Positions 1 to 11,842 of a stretch of 38,960 bases of DNA are shown here, piece by piece. The DNA is from Gnetum montanum (lineage: Eukaryota > Streptophyta > Gnetopsida > Gnetales > Gnetaceae), in assembly GCA_015680685.1 (NCBI GenBank), contig MNCI01025399.1:1-38960 (forward strand). The letters are read 5' to 3'. Made by a program: the position numbers and the translations under genes. Position 1 is the stretch's first letter. Each line of letters starts with the position of its first letter. The notes under the pieces were generated by a model, which saw only the letters and a list, made by a program, of their open reading frames with translations, ran no database searches and was not told where the DNA came from.

Positions 1-67
1 TGTGCATAATGGACTTTGGTTAGGATTGATGATTGGTAGTTAATAGATCTTTAATTTACCTCTTGTT
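1..67. other. Left flank of element A, older repeat DNA
   Basis: These 67 bases lie outside the left target duplication of element A (ATTAC, 68-72). They are AT-rich and non-coding. Since A's right duplication (21467-21471) is followed by relic C, this flank is probably the continuation of the same older sequence. That is inference from position only; I see no motif that identifies it. Confidence 0.4.
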
Positions 68-72
68 ATTAC

Positions 73-703
73 TGATGAAGTTTGAGTCAAGTAACTACAT
101 TAATGCAGGCTTGTTGACATATCCTTAGATATACTAGCACATATGCATCAACGCTAATTCACTCAAAGCCTATATAAATGCATGCATAATTCACATTTAT
201 GACATCTTTGGTCATTTTTGTAGTGACGCTCTTGCAATTTGCTTTCATAGGACTTAGCAAAAATTCTCTCTAAGTGCCCACAACATGAATTAAGTTAATT
301 GAAGAGAATTTTATTTGAGTGCATATTGTACTTGAATAGTTCTACATGATGGGAATAAAATCCCATTGTAGCACTTGGATTAGCACTTAGTTTATTCTCA
401 AGCACTTTACTCTAAATCCATTTTAATTTTTTGCTCTTAGGAAATTAATATTTTAATCACTTTATCCTTTTAATATTTTAATAATAAAAATAATAATAAT
501 AACATAAATACCTTATGCCTCAATCACACTTCACCATATGAATGGAGTTAATAAAAGTGATGATTGGAAAGACAATGACAAACCACATCATGCTTAATTA
601 GCTAGGATACTAGCCACTCAAAGGTTCCATAGAATTTAACTAGATTACATGTACGTACTTGTGATTCCTATGGTTGGGCATAGGGAACACTCACTACTCA
701 TCA
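73..703 (+). repeat. 5' LTR of element A (internally deleted)
   Basis: It matches 20606-21466 along its length, including the block around the TATA-like CTATATAAATG (170-180), CTTAGTTTATTCTCAAGCAC, and the end GGTTGGGCATAGGG...CTCATCA. It is about 230 bp shorter than the 3' LTR. The missing piece of the 3' LTR (roughly 21030-21230) is bounded by two copies of GAAATTAATATTTTA, and only one such junction remains here (about 440-475). A deletion between direct repeats explains this best. Transcription would start downstream of the TATA near 170. Confidence 0.9.
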
Positions 704-704
704 T

Positions 705-725
705 TGATGCCATTACTGGGAATTC
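705..725 (+). other. Primer binding site of element A (tRNA-Asp type)
   Basis: One base after the LTR end, TGATGCCATTACTGGGAA and the next three bases match the plant tRNA-Asp 3'-end complement (TGGCGCCGTTGCCGGGG...) at 15 of 21 positions. All six differences are transitions of the kind left by cytosine methylation. This fixes the strand and the LTR boundary. The following 726-847 is an AT-rich leader with no recognisable feature. Confidence 0.8.
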
Positions 726-847
726 ATTTTGTTACACGCTAAGTGTTTTAGATAATTAAATAGTACAAGATCATTGTAGAAATATAGTGCACCATTATTA
801 GAAAAATAATATTATTCTATTCAAGCCACACAAGAGAAAACTAAAAT

Positions 848-3390
848 ATGCCTTCTTCTCATAGGGCTAATTCCCCACCTACCAATGACTCTACAAAGTA
901 ACATGATAGAACAAGAAGAAATGCAAATGAAATATCCTAATAACTTAAGGTTTTCTACACCAAAATGGTTCCCTACTATCCAAATTTCACTTTCATCCTT
1001 TACTAGGATGAGAAATTGTAATGGAAAGACCTAGAGGGTAACATTGTATTACCACTTGACCATGTCATTCCCTCAATGTTTAAGGAACCATAAATGAAGT
1101 TGGAGCCCAAATCAGTAGCGCTAGAGTACCAAGTAATGGATCACCTCTCCAAGAATTATCAACCTATTAAGGCTTACCTTTAGAAAGAAAAACTTATGGA
1201 GGTCCACCATGAAGCCTCTAAGGTCAAAAAGGTTTCAATGACACTAACATAGCAGTCAAAAAAGGAGGATACTAAATATCCATCAGGATGATCTCAACAC
1301 TAAGGTCCTCCTCAGTTTGATGAAAATAACATGACTCATGAGTGGCTATGTTCAACCTTGGAAAGAAATCAAGGTAAGGGAAGAGCTGAACCCAAAACTT
1401 AGCATACCTCAAGGCTAAGATCTCCTAGCCATTAGTCAAGAGAATAACTAAGGGGCTATAGGAGGAGAGTAAGCTAACATAACTCTCATAGCTCTCCATC
1501 CTCACCATCCTTTTCATCATCTAGCTTTGACAAGGAAGGACATGATTGAGTCCTACGAGGGAATGATCAAAGGCAAGCTAGAGATGACAGAAAACCCCAT
1601 TGTAGAAATGGAAGAAGGGAACATAAACAACAACAATAAGAAGAGGCACATTATCAAGAAAGAAGGCATAGCAGGTCACATCATAAGGGACATAAACATG
1701 AGAGACTTCACAATGAACAAGATGATTATGATGAACCAATACTTGCTATAAGAAGCATGATCAACATTCATGAGGTAGCATACATTTCCACCAAGAATCA
1801 AAGGGATAGTTGGATCAAAGGGCTTGACATGAATAATATTCTTAAATTTGAGGAAGGTTATAATGTTGATTCACAACACTATTTACAAGCCTTCCATGAT
1901 GCATGTGCCTTACAGAATATAAAGAATGTCTAGAAAAAGCTTAAGTTATTCCCTAAGATACTTATAAAGGAAGCTGAAAGTTGGTACTAGTCGTTAGAAT
2001 TAGAATTTATTTGTAGATGGTGTACGATGCTGGAGCTACTCAATGACAAGTATTAGACATACTCTAAGGTGTCCAATTTAAGGAAACAGATTCAAAGGTC
2101 AAAATAAAGTAACCATAAATCCCTTGATGTAACCTTGGGTAGGTACTATTCATTACTACATTGATGCTAAGGTCATGATTTCTCTTAGAGAGAAAAGCTT
2201 TGTCATATCATAGATGAGCTTAGAAACAAAACTAGATAAACTCTTGGGGATCTATGTCCAAGTAAGACTATAAAAAATGAGGGCTCATTGATCAAGTAGC
2301 AAAGGAAAAAGGGAAGTTAAAGAAAAAAAGTGTAGAGGAGTATAACAAAGATCCCTCCATCCATAAAAAGAAGGTGTGTCTCTATGACCTAAAAGAGGAA
2401 GCATCATTAGAGAAGGTCATTTAGAGAAAGAACTTGCCAATCCAAAAATATGTTACTAAAATATTGACCAAGATGGAAAAGATGTAGGATTCTCTAGATG
2501 AGAAATTCCAAACATCACTTAAAATCATGAAGGAAAAATCGAATAGGGGAACAAGAACAAGGACAAGAGAAGGAAGAAGGATGCAATAAAGAAATACCAT
2601 CATAAAAAATGTAAGGTTAGAGTAGTAAATAAGGTTGTATATTTAGACACAGACAATGAAAGATGTGACATATGCTTATATGACCATCCCAAGGGATGTT
2701 ACCAAATTTTTTCATACTTGCAAGAATCTATGGTCTATGCCTTAAATCCAAGGCTCACTAGGAGGAAACCACCTAGGAGGTTGTCTTATCTACAAGGCAA
2801 CTATCAGCTACAATTCCAACAACAATAATACTATCTAAGTGGGATGCCACCTCAACCTCAGGATTACTATCATTAGTGGTAAAACCCACAGTTATAGGGG
2901 ATGCCACCACTAAGGTAGCAGTACCATTACCATCAATCATATTCATATTGCTACTATGTCCAACGACCTGTGTCACTAAGTGGCTTCATGGTCCACACTT
3001 CTTCCCATCATTACTATCCTCCTAAATATCATCAAACATGTTGAATCTTCTTCCACATACACTTCTCATTATCCTTAGTAGCACCCTACATCTCATACCT
3101 CCACTCCCTTACCACCTACACTACCTATACAAGGTGAAATACCTCCATAGCCCTAACAATGCAAATCTAAGGAAGTAGTAAACTTACAAGTAAATGACAA
3201 CTCAAGTGGTTCCAAGTGTAAGTCTTAGAAAAGGTCATTTTTCAAGCCTAATAGTTCACCTAAATCATTGTAGGCATTTGTGACTATGAATCCCTCTCAA
3301 ACTACCCAAGGAATATCTACTGAGCCACCTTCAAACAAAAGACCCCAAACTATTCATACTATCATGTTAATTCATGTTGTCATAGATTAG
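848..3390 (+). pseudogene. gag: gag of element A (decayed)
   Basis: The start is chosen because ATGCCTTCTTCTCATAGG matches the start of gag in element B (26150). Frames with stops give a charged, low-complexity N-terminal region, then the capsid-like Retrotrans_gag block (about 1840-2110) with HYLQAFHDACALQN, EAESWY and SKVSNLRKQIQ. A Lys/Glu-rich linker follows. A zinc-finger-like motif C-D-I-C-L-Y-D-H-P-K-G-C lies at 2664-2699, spaced CX2CX3HX3C. After it comes a Gln/Tyr/Pro/Ser-rich tail (about 2740-3150). Gag would package the element RNA in a cytoplasmic particle. Many stops are TAG or TAA where B has CAG or CAA. The gag/protease border is approximate. Confidence 0.8.
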
Positions 3391-6300
3391 ATAAAAGCAA
3401 GACACCTTCATAGGGAGAGAACTGACCCTAGAAGTCATCTAATCTATTTGTAGATTGCAAGTAATAATCCATGCAAAGCTCTATTAAACTCAAGTTCTAG
3501 TGTGAACTGAATCTCTTCAGAAATATACAAGACATGCAACCTTCCTCCACTTAAGAAATGTAATATCAAGTTAAAGCTTGAAGACCAATCCAATACTATT
3601 CTATTGGAATTGGTAGAGGATATTGTGATCACTGTTAGTGGATGATCATATCTAGTAGACTTCCTAGTAATTGATGTAAATAACTACAAAGGGGACATCC
3701 TAATCGTTATGTGGATGGCTTAGCTAAGTACAATTGATGCCAAGTTAGGAATTAAAGACTTGTTCTTGGAAATCTCCAAGGAAAATGAATTTGACAAGAT
3801 AGAGAAAAAGAGGATTTTATGCATTGCGTACAATGCCACAAGGTGCAATTGCATGTAAAAAATATGGGCAATCAAGAACATGTCTATTATAACATGCAAG
3901 ATGTATGCTGAAACCACTTGTGTTTAATAGTGCTTGTATGCAGTAGTCACAAAAAAATAAGGCACCTAGTGGCTAAGTATAGATAATAGCCCCAATTCTA
4001 CAATGTTAATGAAATCAACAGAGATCCTCATAGGTGCATATATTGATTAGATGGATGAGATGGAATAGATCTAGAGCCAACTTGCCAAAGAAAAGTATAA
4101 AAAATAATTAGAGATTTTGGGAGAGTTGAAAATCCCTGATACTTTTAAACATGAGCCATTGAAATTGAAATACTTACTAGATTCTTTAGAGTATGTATTG
4201 TTAGATAATGAAAAGCTAGTAATCATAAATGCCCAACTCACTAAATAATAGAAGGGAAAGTTGCTAAAAGTAGTCAACCAATGGCCAAAAATATTTTCTT
4301 GGTCATATGATGAGATAATAGGAATAGATCCATGCATATGCTAACATTGGATCTATGCAAACTCTACTATCAAACCCAAGAGATAGCCACAAAGAAGGTT
4401 AAATCCAAAGTTGAAAAAAGGTTGTTAAGAAGAAAGTTGAGAAACTTCTCAAGGCTTGGTTCATTAACCCAGTAGTAGATAATGAATAGATAAGTCCATT
4501 TGTTATTGTACCAAAGAAAGGGGGCAATGGAGGATTTGTATAGACTTTATATTATTGAACATGGCCACTTTCAAAGACCATTTTCTATTGTCATTTGTGG
4601 ACCAAGTTTTGGATATTATTATAGGATACAACTAATATAATTTTCTAGATGGATATAGTGGTTACAATTAAATCAAAATTTCTTCAAAAGAATAGGCAAA
4701 AATAACATTCACAATCCCCTCAGGAACTTTTGCATACAAAAAGATGCCCTTTGGCCTGTGTAATACTCTTGCAACCTTTCAATGCCTCATCCTCAACATC
4801 TTTTAGTAGAAAACTAACAATGTTATGGATGTATTCATGGATGACTTCTTCACCTATGCTATTGATTTTTAATACGTATTGGACTGTCTTAAGTAGGTAC
4901 TTGACTGATATGTAGAAACAAACCTACAACTCAACTGGCAGAAGAGCCATTTGATGGTCCAAGCGGACATTGCCCTTAGGCACTAAATTTGAGTAAAATG
5001 AATTAAGGTGGACCTTGAAAAGATAATGGTCTTCCAAGGAATTATTAGAAAACCTCAAAAAATTAAATACATGAGGTTATTTTTTGGACATATTAGTTAC
5101 TATATGCATTTCATTAAAAACTTCTCAAAAATCTCCAAGCTGCTTGTTGAGCTTACCAAGAAGGATGTAGCATTTGAATAGATCAAGGAATGTGAATAAT
5201 AATCCTAGCACTTGAAGCAAACACTAGTAGAAATATTAATTCTACATTCCCTTGATAAATCCAAACCTTTCTATATCATAATAGATGCATCCAAAAATGT
5301 TCATACTACATCCATTGTACAAGGAGGAGCATTGTGGGTGCATAACTTAAATACACCACTATAGAAAATGAAATCATTTCAATGGTGTATGCTTGGATAC
5401 ATTATTTTTATGCACATTGATCATCATGAAATTTTCTTCCTTATAAATAAGCTAATAGTGAGCCCTTATGTTACAGGGTGGTTGATGATCTAACAATGAT
5501 AGACAAAAAGAAAATTAAGAACATGGTGGATGATCATTTATCTTAGTTAAGATGGAAACACAAGGCTAATAAAGAGTCCTTATTTGACCAATTTCTAGAT
5601 GAGCTTCTTTTTGCTAAGATAACCAAAGTTCAAGCCCCAGTGGTTACAAACTAGTATGATGAATTCCTCTTCTATCTACTCACACAGATGATCCCTAGTA
5701 AATGGGATCATAGAAAGAAACAACAGTTTCTCCACCAAGTTAAACACTACCTTGAGATAGAGGAAAATGTCTATAAAATCTATGTTGATGGCCTAGTACG
5801 ATGGTGCATACTTAATATTGATCAACTAAGAGTTCTCCAATATGCTCATGAGGGCCCTTGTGGGGGCCACTATGCAAGAAGAAGAACAACCATAAAATTC
5901 TTGATGGTAGGATATTTTTAACCTACAATCTTCATGGATTTCCACTATTTTTTCTATTCATGTGAGTGATGTCAATGAGATAGAGGGATGATAACTAAGA
6001 TGGAAAAGCCCTAACAGTGGATCCAACCATCGAAGCCTTTTGATTATTGGAGAATTGATTTCATGGGATTCATCACTCCCATGTCCAATGCAAATTCTTA
6101 CAGTATTATTGTTATCGACTATTATACTAAATTGGCTCAATTTGTAGCTATTACAAACTATACTTCTTCATTTGAAACTCATTTCTTTCAACAAAAAATG
6201 ATAAATAGTTTTGGTATGCCTATGGCACTAATTTTTGACAATGAAACCCATTTCATTAGTGTTATCTTTCAAAAGTTAATGCAACACTTGAAGGTTAAAC

Positions 6301-6739
6301 ACCAACTTACAATCCCCTATCACCCTCAAGCCAATGGTCAAGTTGAGTTAACCAATAGGGAGATCACAAGAATCCGAATAACAACCATTAGCAACTATAA
6401 AAAAGATTCAAGCACTAAATAATGTCATGTGGGCATACTGTTAAACATAGAAACTTTTTATAGGCTACTTTCCTACAAGTTGGTGTACAAAAAGTTGCCT
6501 AAACTTTTAATTCAAAGTAAGCTTCGTACATTCACAACTATATGTGACCTTAACCTCAACATAAACCTAGCACAAAAAGAAAGATCAATGATCCTCAACA
6601 TGCCAAATAAAAATCAAAGGATTGTCCTTATGGTAAGTGAAGTGCATAAGGCACAGAAAAAGTAATGACATGATGTCCGAATATGAAGAGTTGAATTTCA
6701 ACTAGAAGATAGGGTTCTCTATTGGAATCCCATGCATGT
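3391..6739 (+). pseudogene. pol: pol of element A, first part (protease, RT, RNase H, integrase)
   Basis: Protease: the block CKALLNSSSSVN at 3472-3510 has Asn and Ser where retropepsins have Asp-Ser/Thr-Gly. RT runs from about 4398 to 5000; the catalytic loop reads F-M-D-D-F (4834-4848), so both aspartates survive. RNase H (about 5270-5600) begins with IIIDASK and has lost about 30 bp that B keeps. The H2C2 region (about 5840-5985) contains HEGPCGGHY. The integrase core is the cleanest stretch: D at 6057, D at 6237 and E at 6345 are all present in an open run of about 130 codons. The frame continues to 6739, where element D interrupts it, and resumes at 14415. Confidence 0.87.
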
Positions 6740-7581
6740 TGATGAGTGGTAAGGTACCCCTACACTCAACCATATGAATAGAAGCATGTACACGCAATCT
6801 AGTCGAACTCCATGGATGAACTAGTTGTGGCACCTAGACAGTTATACGTTGATCGTAATTTACTGTCTTCCCACCTAGACTAGTATTTTCTTTGTCATGT
6901 ATGGTTTAGTCCAGAGTGAGGTGTATGATGTGATTTCCAATACTATGCTATTCCTAAAGACAATGAGAAATAACTTGAATAAGCTAATAAGTAATAGGAA
7001 ACAAAATCTAAGCTAGCCTAAATGCGATGAGCATCTATCCTTAATCATCCATATGCATCTTGGGCTTCGTGTACTACTTCTAGGGTTACCAAGAACACAT
7101 CACTCAAAGCACTACTTGTTATGCCACTAGATTACCATGTAGTTATACTTAAATGTTCGTGATTAAGGCATACTCATTCCACGTTAACAATAGGCATAGT
7201 AAATGATGATAAGAAAAATATTAACTAAGAAAACAACAATAAATAATTAACAATTAAACAATTAAAAACTAAGTGAATCGTATAATGATGGAGTAATCTC
7301 AATCTTTATTGTAAAGTGTGTGTGTGTCCAAGTATGTCACACTCGAACAAAGGTTCCATACAATTACAAGAATCACACTACAGGCATGCACTTGGGAAAA
7401 GAACTAAAAATTAACAAAAAGACTCCAAACTCCTAATAACTAACTAATGAATTCCATCTCATGTGCCTAAGTACTATATTTATATGCTAACACAGGAATC
7501 ATGATATCGTATCCAGGCTATGTTGTCGCTTATCTAATATCGTGTACTCGATATCGGGGCCTAGCAAACAACGATTCATCA
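6740..7581 (-). repeat. 3' LTR of element D
   Basis: This 842-bp LTR is adjacent to the polypurine tract of D on the - strand. It shares its right two thirds with 13851-14414 and its whole length, loosely, with the solo LTR at 17024-17932 (shared landmarks include GGTACCCCTACACTCAACC and GAACTAGTTGTGGCACCTAG). On the - strand, U3 carries GATATC-centred palindromes (about 7503-7556) followed by a TATA-like ATATAAATATAG (about 7474-7485). Confidence 0.9.
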
Positions 7582-7761
7582 TACCCCCACAACTGAATAG
7601 AAACTCATCCTTGAGTCAAACAAAATGAGGAATGAGTTCATTTGATTACATAATGGATAGGTATGGGATTATGGATTGACTATGGATTATTTTATGCTAT
7701 AGTGTGGGACTAGATAAAATAAAATTGGGACACCAACACAAAACACAAAATTGTTCGAAAC
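7582..7761 (-). other. Polypurine tract and 3' untranslated region of element D
   Basis: On the - strand TTGTGGGGGTA (7582-7592) sits directly before the LTR start TGATGAATCG; this is the plus-strand primer of reverse transcription. The preceding bases include GACTCAAGGATGAG and CATAATCCCATACCTATCC, which are shared with the same position in B (about 34235-34325). No gene is seen here. Confidence 0.8.
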
Positions 7762-10547
7762 TCATGTGGTTCTAGGTGGTAGTGGTTCCCCCATGGGCTT
7801 CTTCCCCTTATCCTATGCTCCAAGCTTTGGAAATGGATACTTCTGAGGGAGTGCCTGAAGCTTTTCTTCCTTTGTCTAGGGATCATGTGTCGTCTATGCT
7901 AATGTTCCAATGTTTGACAGAGTTGACACCTCCCATGGACATGGCAGTTGCGGGAACATCTAATTAGCTTTGACAAACCATGCTGTAAACAGTCGTCGTT
8001 CCTCCTCATAGGCTCTAGCTTTGTATCTAAATTCTTGATAATCTATGAGCCATCGAGCCAAGTCTACTACAACATCCTTTTGACCTTGATAGCTAGCTTT
8101 TACCACCTCTAGTTTAGAGTTTGCTACTTCCAATTCCGCAATGTCTTCTTGTGTTTAGGAAACTCCATCTCATATTTGGTGTAGGTGCTAGCTACCTATT
8201 TTTCTAGCTCATTCCTCAACCATCCTACTATTAACATGGCCAACTTGGCATACCACAGGTTTTCCAACTCCATGTATTCTGTGAGATCCTAGATCTGTAG
8301 GTCCTTGCTCTTTAATTCTGCTTGGTGGACGAAGGTGTAAGTGTCTAGTATGGCTCGTCAGTCAGTTTTTTGAGCACAAAAAGATTTGATATGGGTCTTA
8401 GCCATACAGATCTCTTTTTCAATGTCTTTATACATCCCCACCTAATCTTGAAAATGTTCTTTCAATTTTTCATGCCACTTAGCTTCGTTTTTCCACATGC
8501 TTATTTCAATGGCCATCTTTTGACAGATGGCATGTACCTCCTCCATTAAGAGGGTTCTATTCTCTCTAGCTAAGAGACTTATGTCTTGGTTGACTCTTAT
8601 TAGTTGTTCTTTTCCTCCAGAACATTCTTTTTTTTTCAACTATTGTCAACTAAATATTTTCAGTAGGAAGGAGTTTATTTTCTTTCTATAAGGCTTTGAG
8701 TGCTTTTGCATGTGCATATGTTTGAGCCTATGCTTTTGAAGCATCCCAATCAGCCTTCTTCTTTTTCATTGCTACCCTTTTATTCTCCTATAATAATTTA
8801 TTTAATTGCTCTATTCTAAATGATTCTAGCTAATTGGCTAGAATAAGTTGGAATGGATCCCTCTATTTAGCTTGTAGGACAACGAACTTCTCTTGGAGTC
8901 TCCTTAACTCATCTTCTGCGTGTTCAGCCCTAACCTCAGCCATAACCAGCTTTCCCTTTGTGGAAATAAGGTTTGATTGTGTTGTTGTGACATCTTGGGG
9001 GATGTCAAACAAGGACATCATTACTTTTCCTATTTATAGCAAACGATCTAGAGCATCCTCATGTTCTGCAGGATTCATCGAGGTACCAGTTAAAACTTGA
9101 GCATCATGTGCTCCTATGAGATCTACTGGTGGCACAACAGGGACATTAAATGACTCTTTGATGTGGTTTGCAACCACGTCTGCTACCCCAGCTACATCCT
9201 AGTGTTGCATGACCACCACTATGGCACCTTCACCAACTTCCAATTGTACTTGAAATGATGCAGTATTCCCAGAAATCTGTTGTGACCAATGCGACTCCCC
9301 TCCTCTTCTTTGTATTGAGACCTTGCCCCTTGCATGATCGATTGAGATGGATGGTTGTATAGCATCATCAATTACCTTGAAGAGATTGGCCTCATCTCAC
9401 CTTCCCCAACTGACTATTTTTGCAATGGCCCTGAGATGGCTCATCGGTGGTTGGTAATCTTGTGGCAATGGTGGAAGCTGCTAATCCTGTTGGCCCATGG
9501 GCTACATGCTAGGCCCTACTTCTTATTGTTAACTAAGCCTCGTGTCTAAAAGTTGGCTAGGCCCTGCTATTTGAGGTGCAATGGGCCCAACCATCTTCTC
9601 TTGTTTAGGCTCCAATGTTTCACCAACATCTTTTCTTGGTGTTGGTGGCTTCAATAATTCAGCATATGAAGCATTTTGAGCTTTTCTAAGGACATCATTA
9701 GTGTATCCTAGAATTCTAGCATGCCAGCATAGCTTCCTGATTAGACAAGGAAAAGGGAGTGTGAAATTTCCTATCTTTCATTCTTCAAACTGCCTCAATA
9801 TCTCTTTGTTAAATACAGATGGGCCAAATTAGCATCAACCTTACCCATCAAGATCGCACTTCCTCTGGCCGCATAAGTAGAAATCCTGTTTAGCCCCTTC
9901 GTTGGGAAGATGTGATTGGTGCCAATTTTAAAAAAAATTCTCTCTTCAAGGGTCAATTCTCCATATGTTTTTTCCTCTTTACCATATGTCCTTTTTAACC
10001 ATACTTTTCTTGCATCAGCATCAGAGCAGATGAACAAATAAGCAACTTTGGCCCTTGTATTCAAAAGATTCAAAACTTCTTCAATGGCCTTTGTGGAGAA
10101 ATCAACTGGAATTCCACCAATGTTGCAAGTGATGCCTTCCTCTTTATTCTGCCAAAATTGATAGGTCTCCCCCAAGTATCATTTTCCATTTTCCAAGAGG
10201 ACAGGCCATAGTGGAGATCCCTTGAGTTGATCTTTGACTTTCTCAGGGGAAAATTTGGTAAAAGGTCCAAAATTAAATTCCACGATCACTACAGCAAATG
10301 TGGACCTTTTCCAAATGGCTTGAACACATTCTAGGAACAACGTGAGATGTTGTCCTTTTTTAGGTGCCCTACCTTCTCCACCTTCTACTTGACCGAATTG
10401 TGCAGCAACAGGGGTTTCTTCATGGATACTAAATGATTGTGCCTCCTATTCTACATGTTTTGTGGAAGTTCCTTGGCCTCTGCCTCTCCTCAGGCATTTG
10501 GCTACACCTTGAGAAGGTCCTCCTTGTTGTTCTTGTTTAGGGGCCAT
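7762..10547 (-). pseudogene. ORF2 of element D: long non-pol protein with coiled-coil middle
   Basis: The start is the ATG at 10547 (MAPKQEQQGG); the stop TGA is at 7764-7762, about 928 codons with several in-frame stops and some shifts. An open 126-codon run (10175-9795) contains CNIGGIPVDFSTKAIEEVLN, LTLEERIFFKIG and NHIFPTKGLNRISTYAARGS, in the style of the Athila ORF-1 / putative plant transposon protein domains. The middle (about 9100-8100) is rich in Lys, Glu and Leu heptads with EISMWKNEAKWHEKLKEHFQ, a likely coiled coil. The C-terminal block has FPQLPCPWEVSTLSNIG. The same blocks occur in order in A at 16655-20380. Family membership is inferred; the molecular role is unknown. It occupies the slot where Athila elements may carry an env-like ORF, but I see no membrane segment. 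Confidence 0.75.
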
Positions 10548-11170
10548 CTACAATCACACAAGGAATTATTATTAGTAAGGTCATTTAACAAAGTTTAATT
10601 ATCTCATACCTTACTCATTATCTTTAATAAATGTTGAATTCTTACTTAATGTAATTTTAGAGTTAGAAATTTTTTTAAGGAAATTTCCCTAAAATTTTTA
10701 ATGTTGGGCCCAATTTTCTCAGGTGACTTCAACAATAATTTAAATTATTTGGATGAAGGAAGAAAATTATTTTGGCATGAGTTTTTAACATTTTCCAATA
10801 GGACTTGCCCCTATGATATCCTTTGCGAAATAGAAAATTTTGAAAAAGTTATGAGCAAATTCTATCGTACCCCTCTCCCACGATTGAGTTAAACACTCCA
10901 AGATTAATTATGTTTGATCAAAAAGAAAATTAGAGCATTAACGAGTGAGATATTGACGATTGAATGGTAGGCTCTCAAAGTGTTCAAAATCGTGGAAGAA
11001 AATTGCAACAACTCCCCTCACATCAATAGTTGAAAATGACTTCTATACGCATGGGGGGGCCCATATATATAGGTTTTGTAGACGTGATATCACGTATGCT
11101 ATAACATGAACCCGATATTGCATCGGACTCGATATCGAGTACCCAATATCGCGTCAAATCAAAAATAGGG
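10548..11170 (-). promoter_or_regulatory. Internal LTR-like promoter and leader upstream of ORF2 in element D
   Basis: On the - strand this holds two perfect 14-bp palindromes, ACTCGATATCGAGT (11127-11140) and ACGTGATATCACGT (11082-11095), then a TATA-like CCTATATATATGG (about 11060-11073). About 500 bases of AT-rich leader follow, ending TTGTGATTGTAG directly before the ORF2 ATG. The palindrome type (GATATC core) and its position before the TATA copy those of the D-family LTR. TGTAG before the ATG could be a splice acceptor. Promoter function is inferred. Confidence 0.5.
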
Positions 11171-11450
11171 CACTTAGTAAAATTGATGATTTTTTGAGTT
11201 CCAATGACCACAAATGAAGGATTTGAGGTAGATCTAAAAGGTTTGGGGTAATGTCAAGTGGACATTAAGGCATCAAGAGTGTAATGAAGTAAAATTAGCC
11301 AATAAGCTTCTTTGAATAGGGTGATGAAAAAGCACATGCAATGGCACAAAGGAATGTTTGATTGAAATAATGATAAAGGAAAGAATAGATTTGGCCATGT
11401 AGTATTCAAAGGGTATAAAGTGATGTGGTGGTGCGAAACAAGTACAAATT
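11171..11450 (-). other. Non-coding spacer of element D
   Basis: This stretch between the conserved stem-like block and the internal promoter is AT-rich and non-coding. It corresponds in position to about 15851-16100 of A, with little base-level similarity. I see no gene in it. Confidence 0.4.
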
Positions 11451-11514
11451 ACAAAAGTCATGCAAGTGGGTCCTCCCCAAAGTAGGGTTCAACCTATCAT
11501 GCCCTTGCGTAACC
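11451..11514 (-). other. Conserved non-coding block with TGCAAG...CTTGCA ends, element D
   Basis: On the - strand it reads CGCAAGGGCATG, about 25 variable bases, then GGACCCACTTGCATG and ACTTTTG. The same block lies at 15788-15850 in A and 33553-33615 in B, always between the end of pol and ORF2. GCAAG at the left can pair with CTTGC at the right, giving a stem around a loop of about 40 bases. It is non-coding in all three copies; the role is unknown. Confidence 0.65.
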
Positions 11515-11842
11515 ACACCTTAAAATGTCTATACCCAAAGTACAAGGTTACTTTAAGTTTTAATGATAATAAGAATATCATCGTACCTAGAGTACAACCT
11601 CTTATTAATAGAATGGGTGGGTGGATGTTGTGGGCTCATTGTTCAAATAATTAGTTACTTGTGACTGGATAACATAGAAAAACACCTCAATCGACTAGTC
11701 ACATGAGTATTTGATTCACAAATGAGATCACCCATGAAAAGATAAAATGGCAAATTGAAAAATGAAGAATTAGAAAACAAAAAATTAAAAAACAAAAATT
11801 GTAAGATCAAAGAAAAGGAGAAACATTTACTAATTCTACTTA
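11515..11842 (-). other. T-rich stretch after the end of gag-pol in element D
   Basis: On the - strand this starts with repeated TTTTTGTTTT-type runs like those after pol in A (about 14690-14860) and B (about 32370-32520). It then contains GAGCCCACAACATCCACCCA, which recurs in B near 32711-32740. It has no gene. Confidence 0.5.

Noticed and set aside
1527-1751. 74-codon frame inside gag of A as a separate small gene
   Set aside because: It lies in a low-complexity, purine-rich part of gag; the gag frame itself continues through this region in register with B.
9795-10270. Two overlapping - strand open frames as separate genes
   Set aside because: The 126-codon frame is part of ORF2 of D, confirmed by the matching blocks in A. 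The 66-codon frame is mostly ORF2 sequence extended by a frameshift.
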